Below, one piece after another: positions 8,936 to 16,464 of a stretch of 37,024 bases of DNA. The notes beneath the pieces were generated by a model. The model made no database searches, was not told the DNA's origin, and saw only the letters and a program-made list of their open reading frames with translations. This DNA is from a virus. The stretch spans positions 1-37,024 of the IMG/VR virus record IMGVR_UViG_3300023443_000734; one strand, given 5' to 3'. Both the position numbers and the translations under genes were made by a program. The first letter of the stretch is position 1; each line of letters starts with the position of its first letter.

Positions 8936-9478
8936 ATGAATCATTACAATAATTTTGCAGGAGGAGGTCAAACGGCACCTGAAGCAGCTGGATCGGTTAT
9001 CTCAGCTACCCTCAGGTATCCCCTGCTCACTGATGTTTTTCCGGCAGAAAAATATACGGATATCCTAGTTGAACTCGAAAATCTAATACTAGGATCCGGG
9101 ATACCTGAAATGGATCCTGCAAGAACCCAGGTTCTGGAGGCAGTCAGGTTACTTGCCGCATCTGGAGGAGCAGATCGTGAGGAGATCACGGATACTATGC
9201 ATGTTGTTGAAAGTGGCAAGATTTACTATGCGAGCAATGCTTCACAGATCGATTTTAAGCTACCCCCTAATTTCCCTCTTTACGGATTTTTTCATATTAG
9301 AGGATTTGGTGTAGGCGGGTTTAAAATAACGCTCGGTGCATCTCAAAAGCTTTTTGATGCAGACACGACTTTTAACGATACAAATCCAGCAGAAAGCAAT
9401 AATCAATTTGACACCGTCCATGTTGAGTGTGTCATTGAGAACACGACTTTTCAAATCGTTAGCAAGAATACCGTATAA
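8936..9478 (+). CDS. Putative tail fibre protein
   Basis: A 180-residue protein, first of the fibre cluster. The N-terminal part is helical (YTDILVELENLILGSG; ARTQVLEAVRLLAASGG). The C-terminal half is beta-rich and ends DTVHVECVIENTTFQIVSKN, the kind of final beta-sandwich strand pair seen in many phage fibre and tail-tip proteins. I infer a fibre or fibre-connector role from position and this ending. No specific family was recognised. Confidence 0.6.
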   Translation: MNHYNNFAGGGQTAPEAAGSVISATLRYPLLTDVFPAEKYTDILVELENLILGSGIPEMDPARTQVLEAVRLLAASGGADREEITDTMHVVESGKIYYASNASQIDFKLPPNFPLYGFFHIRGFGVGGFKITLGASQKLFDADTTFNDTNPAESNNQFDTVHVECVIENTTFQIVSKNTV

Positions 9479-9500
9479 TCGTTAGCAAGAAAGATAAATT

Positions 9501-10022
9501 ATGGCAGGATTAGCGACATTAAGTGGTGGTGGATTAGTTAAGACTCTCCTTGACACTGCTGATTCACCTCTTGACTGGGCCGCGCTTAGGTCCTCAACAG
9601 GAGGTCGAAACTTCCTTGTAGTTGTAATAGGCGGTGGTGGTGGTGGTACTGGTGGCAATAATGGCTCTGGCGGAACCGCTACAGAATTTGATACCGTTGG
9701 CACTACATTGACGGCATTGGGTGGCAGCGGTGGTGGTACTGCTGGTGGCGTTGGATTCTTTTGTCCAACAAGTATCGGTACAAGTACTGATAAAGCAGCA
9801 CCGTACACGGCTGGTTTTCTTTTTGGTAGTGGTGGACCTGCTCACTCAGCAGGAGACTTGCAAGGATGTTTTGGTGAAATTAAAGAACGAGAATATATTG
9901 CTCCAACAGGGAGCCCGGTCTTTGTAGTCGGTGCTGGTGGTGCTGGTGGTACTGCAATGGGTGGTGATAATGCTGGTGAAAGTGGAGTTCAAGGAGCCAT
10001 AATCATTTATAAAATAAAATAG
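9501..10022 (+). CDS. Glycine-rich tail fibre/adhesin protein
   Basis: A 173-residue protein with poly-glycine motifs (VVVIGGGGGGTGGNNGSGG near residues 40-59, GGSGGGTAGG, GAGGAGGTAMGGDNAG) and a final GVQGAIIIYKIK. This is the pattern of glycine-rich fibre-tip domains, in which Gly runs pack as polyglycine helices and the loops bind receptors. Within the cluster it is a strong candidate receptor-binding protein. The DNA is locally rich in GGTGGT, so slippage could alter loop lengths. Confidence 0.65.
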   Translation: MAGLATLSGGGLVKTLLDTADSPLDWAALRSSTGGRNFLVVVIGGGGGGTGGNNGSGGTATEFDTVGTTLTALGGSGGGTAGGVGFFCPTSIGTSTDKAAPYTAGFLFGSGGPAHSAGDLQGCFGEIKEREYIAPTGSPVFVVGAGGAGGTAMGGDNAGESGVQGAIIIYKIK

Positions 10023-10026
10023 AACC

Positions 10027-10371
10027 ATGACAGATTTTATAGACTTAAATGACTTCCTTGAAGAAGCGATGATCGGCACAGGAGGTGGAGACTTAGAGAG
10101 TACAGAGTTTAAATCCCAGGGAGGTATTTACATTTTTAGAATCAGTCAGGAGGACGGCATGAACGGAATAGTTGGAGGCACAGCCGAACTACAGGAAAAC
10201 ATTAGCCGTGACGGGGTTGGCTTGGTTTGGACAGCAATAGATGATGCTCTTAAATTTGATGAAAATTCTGCTTCAGAAACTTTCTACGCTCTGCCACAAG
10301 CGAGAATGAGAGTCATTATTTCGGGTGTCACCGATCCTGAAATTTTTGTAAGCGTACTTCGTACTGTTTAA
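10027..10371 (+). CDS. Hypothetical fibre-cluster protein
   Basis: A 114-residue acidic protein with no recognised family. It starts with an acidic helix (FIDLNDFLEEAM), then a Gly-rich turn, then alternating strands (GGIYIFRISQ; RMRVIISGV; EIFVSVLRTV). It lies between the glycine-rich protein and a fibre-tip-like protein and probably takes part in fibre structure. Confidence 0.5.
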   Translation: MTDFIDLNDFLEEAMIGTGGGDLESTEFKSQGGIYIFRISQEDGMNGIVGGTAELQENISRDGVGLVWTAIDDALKFDENSASETFYALPQARMRVIISGVTDPEIFVSVLRTV

Positions 10372-10377
10372 AGAATT

Positions 10378-10746
10378 ATGTCTAGAATAGCAGGTAGGAT
10401 ACCGGGCAGCGGCGGGACAGGCAGCGGCGGGACAGGGTCTTTCCCCGTAGAAGTTTTTAACGGGACCATCAAAAATCTCGTAGTTGCTGACAACCTCAAA
10501 TTTTTTGTCATGGACAATGCGATGGCACAAACTATCTTTGTTCCTGAGAATGTAAACCAAGAGTTTCCTATAGGGGCTGAAATGGAATTCATACGGAATG
10601 GTACCGGATCGGTTACCTTTGTAGAGTTAGGTTCTGTTGATGTCTTCTCTAGAGATTTCCTTTTAAGTATCAACGCACGATATTCTGCGGTTACTCTAAA
10701 GAAAGTAGGGGCAGATGACTGGAGGCTGATAGGGGATCTCGCATGA
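10378..10746 (+). CDS. Tail fibre tip-like protein
   Basis: A 122-residue protein with an N-terminal low-complexity segment containing a GSGGT repeat (residues about 10-20), then a beta-sandwich ending RYSAVTLKKVGADDWRLIGD. That ending (an ARYS...L.KVG...W.L.GDL pattern) is common at the C-terminus of phage fibre proteins, where it forms the trimeric tip. The stop TGA overlaps the next ATG as ATGA. Confidence 0.6.
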   Translation: MSRIAGRIPGSGGTGSGGTGSFPVEVFNGTIKNLVVADNLKFFVMDNAMAQTIFVPENVNQEFPIGAEMEFIRNGTGSVTFVELGSVDVFSRDFLLSINARYSAVTLKKVGADDWRLIGDLA

Positions 10747-11444
10747 TCGGGGTAACTGCCTCACAAGCCTTTGTGCCTAATAAGATTGCTGACTTAATTT
10801 TATGGTTAGAGGCATCTGACATTAGTACGATTATAAACTCTGGTGGATTTGTTTCCGGGTGGAAAGATAAGAGTAAAAACGGGAATAATGCTGCACAGAC
10901 AACAGGAGCGAACCAGCCCACCACAGGAATAGAGACCATCAACGGAGTCAATGCTTTAAAATTTGATGGGATAAATGATTCTTTATTACGTGCAACATTT
11001 ACTGGGGGACAAGTAGCCCAGCCAAACACCATTTTTGTTGTGTGGGAACTGCCTGATTTACCTTTATCAACTACAGGGAAAATGATAGATGGGGGTGCTG
11101 ATCCTTCCAGGCATGTTATCGAAATTTCCACTAATGATAGATGGCAAATGTGGGCGGGTCTTTTTATGTTTGGAACTGTCAGGTTAGAAAACACCCCTTA
11201 TATCACTGCAAGTCTGTTCAATACAACATCATCCGAGGCTTATGTTAATGGCGTACAGGATGTTGACGGAGATGTTGGAGACAGATTTCTAAATGGAATT
11301 TCGATTGCATCGAAGTTTGGTGTGTCTGCTTTTTTAAATGTAAAAATAGGTGAAATTATTATTTACAATAAGGATGTTTCTACTTTGGAAAGACAGCAAG
11401 TGGAGGAATCTTTATCCAACAAATGGGGGGTAGCCTTATCATGA
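10743..11444 (+). CDS. LamG-like fibre/adhesin protein, copy 1
   Basis: A 233-residue protein with the layout of a LamG/concanavalin-like jellyroll domain: LILWLEASDISTI near residue 18, GWKDKSKNGNNAAQTTGANQ, then NGVNALKFDGINDSLLRATF, TIFVVWEL and a final GEIIIYN...LS.KWG. Such domains bind carbohydrate or proteins. Here the protein is probably displayed at the tail tip. The ATGA overlaps on both sides show co-translation with its neighbours. It is nearly identical in its first third to the next gene. Confidence 0.7.
   Translation: MIGVTASQAFVPNKIADLILWLEASDISTIINSGGFVSGWKDKSKNGNNAAQTTGANQPTTGIETINGVNALKFDGINDSLLRATFTGGQVAQPNTIFVVWELPDLPLSTTGKMIDGGADPSRHVIEISTNDRWQMWAGLFMFGTVRLENTPYITASLFNTTSSEAYVNGVQDVDGDVGDRFLNGISIASKFGVSAFLNVKIGEIIIYNKDVSTLERQQVEESLSNKWGVALS
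10799..11002 (+). repeat. 204-bp duplication (partner 11497-11700)
   Basis: Bases 10799-11002 match 11497-11700 at 200 of 204 positions with no gaps (offset 698). The match covers residues about 19-87 of both LamG-like proteins. Outside it the two genes are clearly diverged, which marks either a recent tandem duplication followed by 3' replacement, or gene conversion of the 5' part. Confidence 0.95.
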
Positions 11445-12145
11445 TAGGTGTTGTTGCCTCTCAGGCATTCTCTTCTAATAAATTAGATGATCTATCTTTA
11501 TGGTTAGAGGCATCTGACATTAGTACGATTATAAACTCTGGTGGATTTGTTTCCGGGTGGAAAGATAAGAGTAAAAACGGGAATAATGTTGCACAGACAA
11601 CAGGAGCGAACCAGCCTACCACAGGCATAGAGACCATCAACGGAGTCAATGCTTTAAAATTTGATGGGATAAATGATTTTTTATTACGTGCAACATTTAC
11701 CGGAGGGGCCTTAAGTCAACCGAATACAATTTTTGTTGTGTGGGAACAGTTAGGTAATGCTTCTGGTTTGGGGAAGCTTATAGATGGGGGCATTGGTACT
11801 AATCGACATGTTCTTCAAGTGGATGCCAATGAGGGGTGGCAAGTGTTTGCAGGACTTGTTGTGATTATCGCAGTCGCTGTACCGCAAGATATCCCTTTTA
11901 TACGTTCAGTATTCTTTAATACGACATCTTCTGAAGGTTATCTTAATGGGACACTAGAATTTACAGGGGGGGATGTGGGCCCTCAGAGTTTAAACGGGCT
12001 TACTATTGGAGCAAGATTTGATGGAACTGGTCTTTTCGAAAAGAAAGTAGGCGAAATTATTATATATAACCGTCTTCTTTCTACTCCTGAACGGACAACA
12101 GTAGAACGCTATCTATCCAGTAAATGGGGGATAGCCTTATCATGA
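11441..12145 (+). CDS. LamG-like fibre/adhesin protein, copy 2
   Basis: A 234-residue paralogue of the preceding gene. I choose the ATG at 11441, which overlaps the previous TGA as ATGA and gives an N-terminus (MIGVVASQAF) aligned with copy 1 (MIGVTASQAF). The upstream in-frame ATG at 11423 would read through the end of copy 1. The middle of the protein (roughly residues 90-190) differs strongly from copy 1 while the ends match, as expected for receptor-binding surfaces under diversifying selection. Confidence 0.7.
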   Translation: MIGVVASQAFSSNKLDDLSLWLEASDISTIINSGGFVSGWKDKSKNGNNVAQTTGANQPTTGIETINGVNALKFDGINDFLLRATFTGGALSQPNTIFVVWEQLGNASGLGKLIDGGIGTNRHVLQVDANEGWQVFAGLVVIIAVAVPQDIPFIRSVFFNTTSSEGYLNGTLEFTGGDVGPQSLNGLTIGARFDGTGLFEKKVGEIIIYNRLLSTPERTTVERYLSSKWGIALS

Positions 12146-12417
12146 GCTTTTTAGTCTGGAATAATCAACAGCATGCAGTGGATTCTCTGGACGCCATTAA
12201 CACCGTGTATGAGTGCCCTTATGAGGATGAAAATGACTACAAGATGGATCAGTGGGATGTCTCTATTAAGTCCCAGGTCAATGATGACTACGGCTTTTAC
12301 TCACCTGAAACCAGATTAGGGCACGATGAGAGTTATATGATGACTATGTTGACACCAGGATATGTGGAATATGAAGAAATACCTGATGAGTTTCTACCTC
12401 CTGAGGAGGTGGTGTAA
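12142..12417 (+). CDS. Small acidic protein ending the fibre operon
   Basis: A 91-residue acidic protein starting at the ATGA overlap with copy 2 (ATG 12142) rather than at 12124. Features: QHAVDSLDAINTVYECPY near residues 10-27, then MDQWDVSIKS and YGFYSPETRLG. Small proteins with this layout often close phage fibre operons, but I cannot assign a function. A fibre-assembly chaperone is possible. It is the last rightward gene before the convergent junction at 12417/12446. Confidence 0.55.
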   Translation: MSFLVWNNQQHAVDSLDAINTVYECPYEDENDYKMDQWDVSIKSQVNDDYGFYSPETRLGHDESYMMTMLTPGYVEYEEIPDEFLPPEEVV

Positions 12418-12445
12418 TATGCATTCTATGATTTCTCGTGGTATC

Positions 12446-12877
12446 TCATATACAAGGGACCGTTTTGACTTTTTTCTTGTTGCGAGGGTTCGCTGCTCCA
12501 CTGCCGCCAACCCGTACGCCACGGTAAACTAACCAGGCCCTTATTCTACTCATCCCGTCCTCTATGCACATGCTCTTCAACAAACGATCTGCCGGCTCTC
12601 GGTAAAGCTCTCTATTGAGAAGACTCTCACGCATCAGTTGATAAAGTGCGTCATGGACTAAGGAACCTCGCATAAAGTTAGCCGTGTCTATCGTAGGGCC
12701 CGAAGGGCCATCCCAGGCGTAACCTGCTCTTATTGTCAGATTACCTAACTTATTAATGGATTTGTGAAACTCTAAATAACCAATAGTTATAGCCTTTTTT
12801 GGCACTATTTTGATCTCGACGACATAGTCCTCTACAAGTTGATACTTGTAGCCTTGTTTATAGGATATATATTCCAT
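12446..12877 (-). CDS. DUF1353 family protein
   Basis: A 143-residue protein with the core of the DUF1353 family (PF07087): TIRAGYAWDGPSGPTIDT near residues 49-66, then RGSLVHDALYQLMRES. Function is unknown; these genes commonly lie near the tail or lysis genes of phages. It is the last gene of the leftward block, ending 28 bases from the last rightward gene. The C-terminal tail is basic. Confidence 0.8.
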   Translation of the reverse strand: MEYISYKQGYKYQLVEDYVVEIKIVPKKAITIGYLEFHKSINKLGNLTIRAGYAWDGPSGPTIDTANFMRGSLVHDALYQLMRESLLNRELYREPADRLLKSMCIEDGMSRIRAWLVYRGVRVGGSGAANPRNKKKVKTVPCI

Positions 12878-12968
12878 TGGGGGACTCAGAGCGAAGCGGT
12901 ATCCGCCACAGCTATCCGATTAAACATGACTAAAATCTAAAGGGATTCTAAAGTCAACCCATTAAAAC

Positions 12969-13002
12969 ACGTTTACCCCAGTAGTAGTCCTGGGGTAAAC
13001 GT
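12969..13002. terminator. Hairpin with 13-bp perfect stem
   Basis: ACGTTTACCCCAG (12969-12981) pairs perfectly with CTGGGGTAAACGT (12990-13002) around an 8-base loop. It lies in the 231-bp gap between two leftward genes. On the minus strand the stem is followed by GTTTTAATG, a weak T-tract, so it may act as an intrinsic terminator or attenuator before the DUF1353 gene. No gene was seen in the rest of the gap. Confidence 0.65.
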
Positions 13003-13108
13003 TTGTATATCGAAAGCCAACCAAGAGAAGGAAACAAAAGCAAAACTCCTGTCCGTCACTCTCGATAACATTACTAGACGAACACAATAACCTTAAAAAT
13101 TAATGCCT

Positions 13109-13477
13109 TTAAATATCAAGTCTTTTTTTTACCTTTTTTCCTTGGGCTTTTTCCTTGGGTTCTTTCGGTTTTTCTGGGGTGCTTCTCATAAAAATTTCTC
13201 CCTCTATAATAGTAAACTCCCATTCAGATTTATCCAATTTAGAAACTACCAATCCCCTGGTAATGTTGATTTCATGCGAATAAATAAATCCTGAGTTGCC
13301 CATAGATAATTCTTTAAGATAAAAGCGGCTTCCAGCAATTATGGAAGCGGCTAAATCTAAGCGTAGTTTATCGTCTAGCGGAACCCAGGCTTCAGTATGG
13401 CCATTTAGCCTTACTAAGTTTTCTGGTTTTTTATATATTTTAGCTAGTCTCTTCCAGGCTGTAGTCTCTTTATCCAT
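13109..13477 (-). CDS. Hypothetical protein with lysine-rich tail
   Basis: A 122-residue protein of no recognised family. The body has predicted helices (KRLAKIYKKPENLVRL) and strands (EWEFTIIEGEIFM). The last 25 residues are Lys/Glu/Pro-rich (KPKEPKEKAQGKKVKKR), suggesting nucleic-acid or acidic-surface binding. It lies 11 bases after the DUF1064 gene in the same direction. Confidence 0.6.
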   Translation of the reverse strand: MDKETTAWKRLAKIYKKPENLVRLNGHTEAWVPLDDKLRLDLAASIIAGSRFYLKELSMGNSGFIYSHEINITRGLVVSKLDKSEWEFTIIEGEIFMRSTPEKPKEPKEKAQGKKVKKRLDI

Positions 13478-13488
13478 TGAAAGCTCTA

Positions 13489-13827
13489 TTATACTAGTTT
13501 GATCTCGAAGGGATAGAGAGACTCAACTTGTCGTTTCTTGAGCTTAAATATATTTGTCTGAATTCCCTTAACATCTACAAATTCAATAATCCCCCCTTTG
13601 TAGAATACCAGAAAATCGCACACATATTTAGTTTTGCCTGGAAGCCTTATAGGAACCTGACATAAAAAAAACAGGACGTCTCCAGCCTTCTGTAGCAGCT
13701 TCAAAGTATCGTAATACCTGGCTTCTTTCTTGCTGTCAAATGTCCAGCCATCACGCTCGGTTCTGACTGCTGAGAATTTGTTATTTACCCCTTTGGACAA
13801 TCCAATAGGATAGCCGTAAATCTTCAA
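13489..13827 (-). CDS. DUF1064-like PD-(D/E)XK nuclease
   Basis: A 112-residue protein resembling the phage DUF1064 family (PF06356), a small PD-(D/E)XK nuclease fold. Visible residues: FDSKKEARYY (E36), YVCDFLVF (D71) and FVDVKG (D85, K87), which together make the expected active site. It may cut branched DNA (resolvase-like) during recombination or packaging. The start is TTG, one base after the stop of the small membrane protein; no nearby ATG fits the family N-terminus. Confidence 0.75.
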   Translation of the reverse strand: MKIYGYPIGLSKGVNNKFSAVRTERDGWTFDSKKEARYYDTLKLLQKAGDVLFFLCQVPIRLPGKTKYVCDFLVFYKGGIIEFVDVKGIQTNIFKLKKRQVESLYPFEIKLV

Positions 13828-13828
13828 T

Positions 13829-13993
13829 TTACTTCTTAATCTGAATTCCTATTTTATCAAAGAAAAACCCTACCTTTTGAAGAAAGGTTTTGTCCTTTCC
13901 TGTTGGCGTGACTGTTGCAAGCACAGTGGCGGTCACATAGATTCCGCCGAGTATTTCAAGTAATAACGTATAGTTTTCGAGTATCCAGTTCAT
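13829..13993 (-). CDS. Small membrane protein (holin-like candidate)
   Basis: A 54-residue protein that is easily missed. It reads MNWILENYTLLLEIL, then a hydrophobic segment GGIYVTATVLATVTP (residues 16-30), then a basic tail (GKDKTFLQKVGFFFDKIG, ending QIKK). One transmembrane segment with N-out/C-in charge bias is consistent with small phage holin-like proteins. Function is inferred only from topology. It is tightly coupled to the DUF1064 gene. Confidence 0.65.
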   Translation of the reverse strand: MNWILENYTLLLEILGGIYVTATVLATVTPTGKDKTFLQKVGFFFDKIGIQIKK

Positions 13994-14014
13994 GGTATTA
14001 TGGGGTTTGTTTTT

Positions 14015-14452
14015 CTAGCCAACAGGGCTAAGTAAAATCTGATTTCCTTTTGAGTGTATTTTCGGCCATTTGTAGAGGTCTGTGTTTAATTTGTTTTCAA
14101 TTATTTTCAATCTTTCTAATTTGTTTTCAATTATTTCCTTCAGTGCCAATACTCCATACCTTAGCTCATTGTCATATTCAGAATTTTCTTTTCTGTACGT
14201 CACATAGAAGTCGTCCTCGTGCTTAAAACGGGCTATAGCAGCCTCTTCGAAGAGATTCATAACGCCTAAAAATTGCTGGTCAGTTAGTCCCATCTCCCAC
14301 AATTTCTGCCTTCGTGCTTTAAGATGATCTACGTTTTCAATTTCTAGATGTTTGGGTTTAAATTCCGGATAACCTTCTGGGGTTTTAGGTCGCCCGCCTT
14401 CTGGATTTGGGTCTGCCACTGGGACTTCTTCTGTGCTATTTTCCTTAGTCAT
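14015..14452 (-). CDS. Hypothetical protein, charged and helical
   Basis: A 145-residue protein from the ATG at 14452. An upstream ATG at 14527 would add 25 residues, but the 14452 start follows ACCAACCAACC plus an A-rich stretch, the same leader used by other genes in this block. The N-terminal 35 residues are acidic/Pro-rich and disordered (EEVPVADPNPEGGRPKTP). The C-terminal part is a long helical region with a near-duplication (KEIIENKLERLK, then IIENKLNTDL). No family recognised. Confidence 0.6.
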   Translation of the reverse strand: MTKENSTEEVPVADPNPEGGRPKTPEGYPEFKPKHLEIENVDHLKARRQKLWEMGLTDQQFLGVMNLFEEAAIARFKHEDDFYVTYRKENSEYDNELRYGVLALKEIIENKLERLKIIENKLNTDLYKWPKIHSKGNQILLSPVG

Positions 14453-14533
14453 TTTATTGGGTTCGGTTGGTTGGTTGGTGCCTATAGAACTACAAGCACT
14501 TATTGTATCTAATGTGAAGTCAAGCACATGATT

Positions 14534-15457
14534 TCATAAAAAGCAGTTCAATTCTATTTCCGACTCTCCATTAAAAACACCCGGCCATTTATTTGACTTA
14601 AAGCACTCTCTAATGCCACCGATTGCCCTCTGGCAAGCCTCCAGACCTGCATCGACTATGTATTGGGGAACTCTTAGCAAAGCACTCTCATAGGGTTGCT
14701 GTGTCTCGACAACCCATAAATAACAGTCTACTCTTTTTTTAAAGTGATCCTGGAGGAATTGGCTGTAGAGTCCGCATTGAATATAATAGCCGAATTTATA
14801 GAGTGGATTGCCGCGGTGATTATAGCTCCAGTCTCTCAATCGCGCCGTCGACTTCAAATCAAACAGTCTCACCCGATCTCCTTCTACTTTAAAGATGTCA
14901 GGCCGACATTGTACCGAAATGTCTTCAAGATTAATTCTGAATGTTGATTGAGTCTTAAACATACTGGTGTTTTCTTTGAAGACTTTACCAAAATCACTAC
15001 TATAAAGAGAATTTACGCAATGCTGAGTGGTCAAATAATCATTCCTGGAAAGGATGGTTTTGCATACATTTCTCTTTTCCCAATACCCGTAATCCTTAAT
15101 TAGCTCTATGGTTCGCTCGCTTGGATTCTTTGAAGATAGTTGAGACTTTGTCGGTTTTTTATCGGGATAATCCATTCCATAAAGACACTCAAACGCAGCC
15201 TTTCCCTGTGTAATATGGCAATCAATGGCATTGCCAAGCCCCATAGCCTTTGATGCAGGACACTTAATCTCATTGGTTACGTACTTCTTGAAATAGTATA
15301 GAGGAGATTCATTGATGAAATCTCGTATCCTTGAGGAACTGACAACGTCGCTGGTTACTCCTAGATATTGACTGATAGATAGTCCCTCGGTTACGGTTAT
15401 CTCATTTTCGCGGCTCCAGGCTTCTGGTAAAGGACTATGGGTTGGTTGGTTGTTCAT
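14534..15457 (-). CDS. RecE-like PD-(D/E)XK exonuclease
   Basis: A 307-residue protein with the hallmarks of phage exonuclease VIII/RecB-type nucleases (RecE, DUF3799-like): GLGNAIDCHI near residue 73, VQCRPDIF (D187), LFDLKST (D200, K202) and the QxxxY motif QCGLY (Q227, Y231). It probably resects dsDNA ends 5' to 3' to make ssDNA for annealing, together with the Sak4-like ATPase at 20039-20869. The 5' end contains AACCAACCAAC and is partly duplicated at 16348-16434. Confidence 0.8.
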   Translation of the reverse strand: MNNQPTHSPLPEAWSRENEITVTEGLSISQYLGVTSDVVSSSRIRDFINESPLYYFKKYVTNEIKCPASKAMGLGNAIDCHITQGKAAFECLYGMDYPDKKPTKSQLSSKNPSERTIELIKDYGYWEKRNVCKTILSRNDYLTTQHCVNSLYSSDFGKVFKENTSMFKTQSTFRINLEDISVQCRPDIFKVEGDRVRLFDLKSTARLRDWSYNHRGNPLYKFGYYIQCGLYSQFLQDHFKKRVDCYLWVVETQQPYESALLRVPQYIVDAGLEACQRAIGGIRECFKSNKWPGVFNGESEIELNCFL

Positions 15458-15473
15458 TGGTTGTGTTTAGGTT

Positions 15474-15770
15474 TTAGGCTTTGTAATCACGTATCCATTC
15501 GGCATTTTTCCGACTTAAACCAAACCCGATTTGCTCCATAGGGTCTAATTTAAGTTCCTCTAAAAAATATGGCAAATTTCCTGGTACGTTTTCACAATTC
15601 CAAAACCACCATTGATCGCCCAAACTTTGTGGTGTGGCATGTTGATAAGTTATACCCAGACTTTTCATTATAGCTTCAGGGTGTCTAGCTTTTTCGTCAG
15701 AGTGTCTAAATCCTGCACCATCCTTGCTCGCTATCATTATAAAACCGCCACTATATTTTAAATGTTTCAT
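15474..15770 (-). CDS. Hypothetical protein
   Basis: A 98-residue protein, unrecognised. It contains a Trp/Asn-rich centre (DQWWFWNCENVPGNLPYFLEE) and a C-terminal FGLSRKNAEWIRDYK. The start is supported by the leader CCAACCAAAGGAAAAAATG, which holds an AAGGA ribosome binding site. It lies just upstream of the exonuclease gene in the same transcript. Confidence 0.6.
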   Translation of the reverse strand: MKHLKYSGGFIMIASKDGAGFRHSDEKARHPEAIMKSLGITYQHATPQSLGDQWWFWNCENVPGNLPYFLEELKLDPMEQIGFGLSRKNAEWIRDYKA

Positions 15771-15804
15771 TTTTTCCTTTGGTTGGTTAATAAAATAGCC
15801 TATT

Positions 15805-15990
15805 GGATCGAAGCTGCGGACTCCTGACTAAGGGAAGACGCGGTAGGCCCTTGACGTCAGGCTTCGGTCGAAACGGCCAGAGCGGCCTGCGTGGCGTTCT
15901 ATTGCTTGGCCAGAGCGACAGGTTGAGGGCGTACGAAGCCTTTCTCGGCTGCCTCCTGGCTAATTCTTCAGAACATCCACCTAGGTCTGC
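15805..15990. ncRNA. Candidate structured RNA or mobile repeat, GC-rich
   Basis: A GC-rich island of about 190 bp in an AT-rich genome lies between two leftward genes. Nested pairing is visible: CGAAG (15809-15813) with CTTCG (15862-15866), CCTGAC (15823-15828) with GTCAGG (15856-15861), and AAGGG (15830-15834) with CCCTT (15848-15852). Two GGCCAGAGCG copies follow (15875-15884 and 15908-15917). Short ORFs cross it on both strands but have unconvincing Pro/Arg-rich composition. It could be a structured RNA or an inserted palindromic element; strand is unknown. Confidence 0.35.
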
Positions 15991-16054
15991 TTCTGCCTGA
16001 GATACCTGTATCATGGGGCATCGTAATAAAGGAACCAATGTATTAACACAAATA

Positions 16055-16294
16055 TTAGCCCAAAAATACAGCAAGAGCGAATATAATGAACATAAATATT
16101 GGCCATAAAATGCAACCCAGCAGCCCATACACAAACAATTTCCGTGCTAAGCTAGACTTTTTTGTTTTTTTGTTACTAGGTTTGACTACTGATTTTTCAG
16201 AGGGTGGCAACCCCTTTAATTCAATTATTTTTTCTTCGGCTTCATCTATGGCAAACCGAAGTTTTTCGATCGATGCTTCTATGGATTGTTTCAT
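16055..16294 (-). CDS. Small coiled-coil plus membrane protein
   Basis: A 79-residue protein: an N-terminal coiled coil (SIEASIEKLRFAIDEAEEKI), a Lys-rich linker and a C-terminal transmembrane segment (VYGLLGCILWPIFMFIIFAL). The start is supported by CCAAAGGAAAACATAAATG. It resembles the protein at 25711-25977 in layout and in its ELK...P region, so the two are probably paralogues. An accessory membrane or lysis-related role is possible, but nothing proves it. Confidence 0.6.
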   Translation of the reverse strand: MKQSIEASIEKLRFAIDEAEEKIIELKGLPPSEKSVVKPSNKKTKKSSLARKLFVYGLLGCILWPIFMFIIFALAVFLG

Positions 16295-16347
16295 TTATGT
16301 TTTCCTTTGGTTGTAGTTTTTGTTTAAAAATCTGTTTTGTAAATTAC

Positions 16348-16434
16348 TTATAATAAAAAAGTTTCAATTATCTCATTTTCGCAGGGACCCTCCCAGGCTT
16401 CTAAGAAAGGACTATCAGTTGGTTGATCATTCAT
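16348..16434 (-). pseudogene. Truncated duplicate of the exonuclease 5' end
   Basis: A 28-codon frame (MNDQPTDSPFLEAW, then GPCENEIIETF and a stop) copies the start of the exonuclease gene (MNNQPTHSPLPEAW, then SRENEITVT) at both DNA and protein level. It then terminates. It is either a decayed copy or the recombination scar of an element that re-uses gene starts. The same ACCAACTGATAGTCC sequence recurs at the start of the beta-barrel gene. Confidence 0.7.
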
Positions 16435-16464
16435 TGAATAATTCCTCTTAGAGATAATTTGTTA

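Noticed and set aside
15787-16134. Leftward 115-residue ORF across the GC-rich island
   Set aside because: It overlaps the better supported 16055-16294 gene, has Pro/Arg-rich composition and no ribosome binding site; the island is better described as a structured RNA or inserted element.
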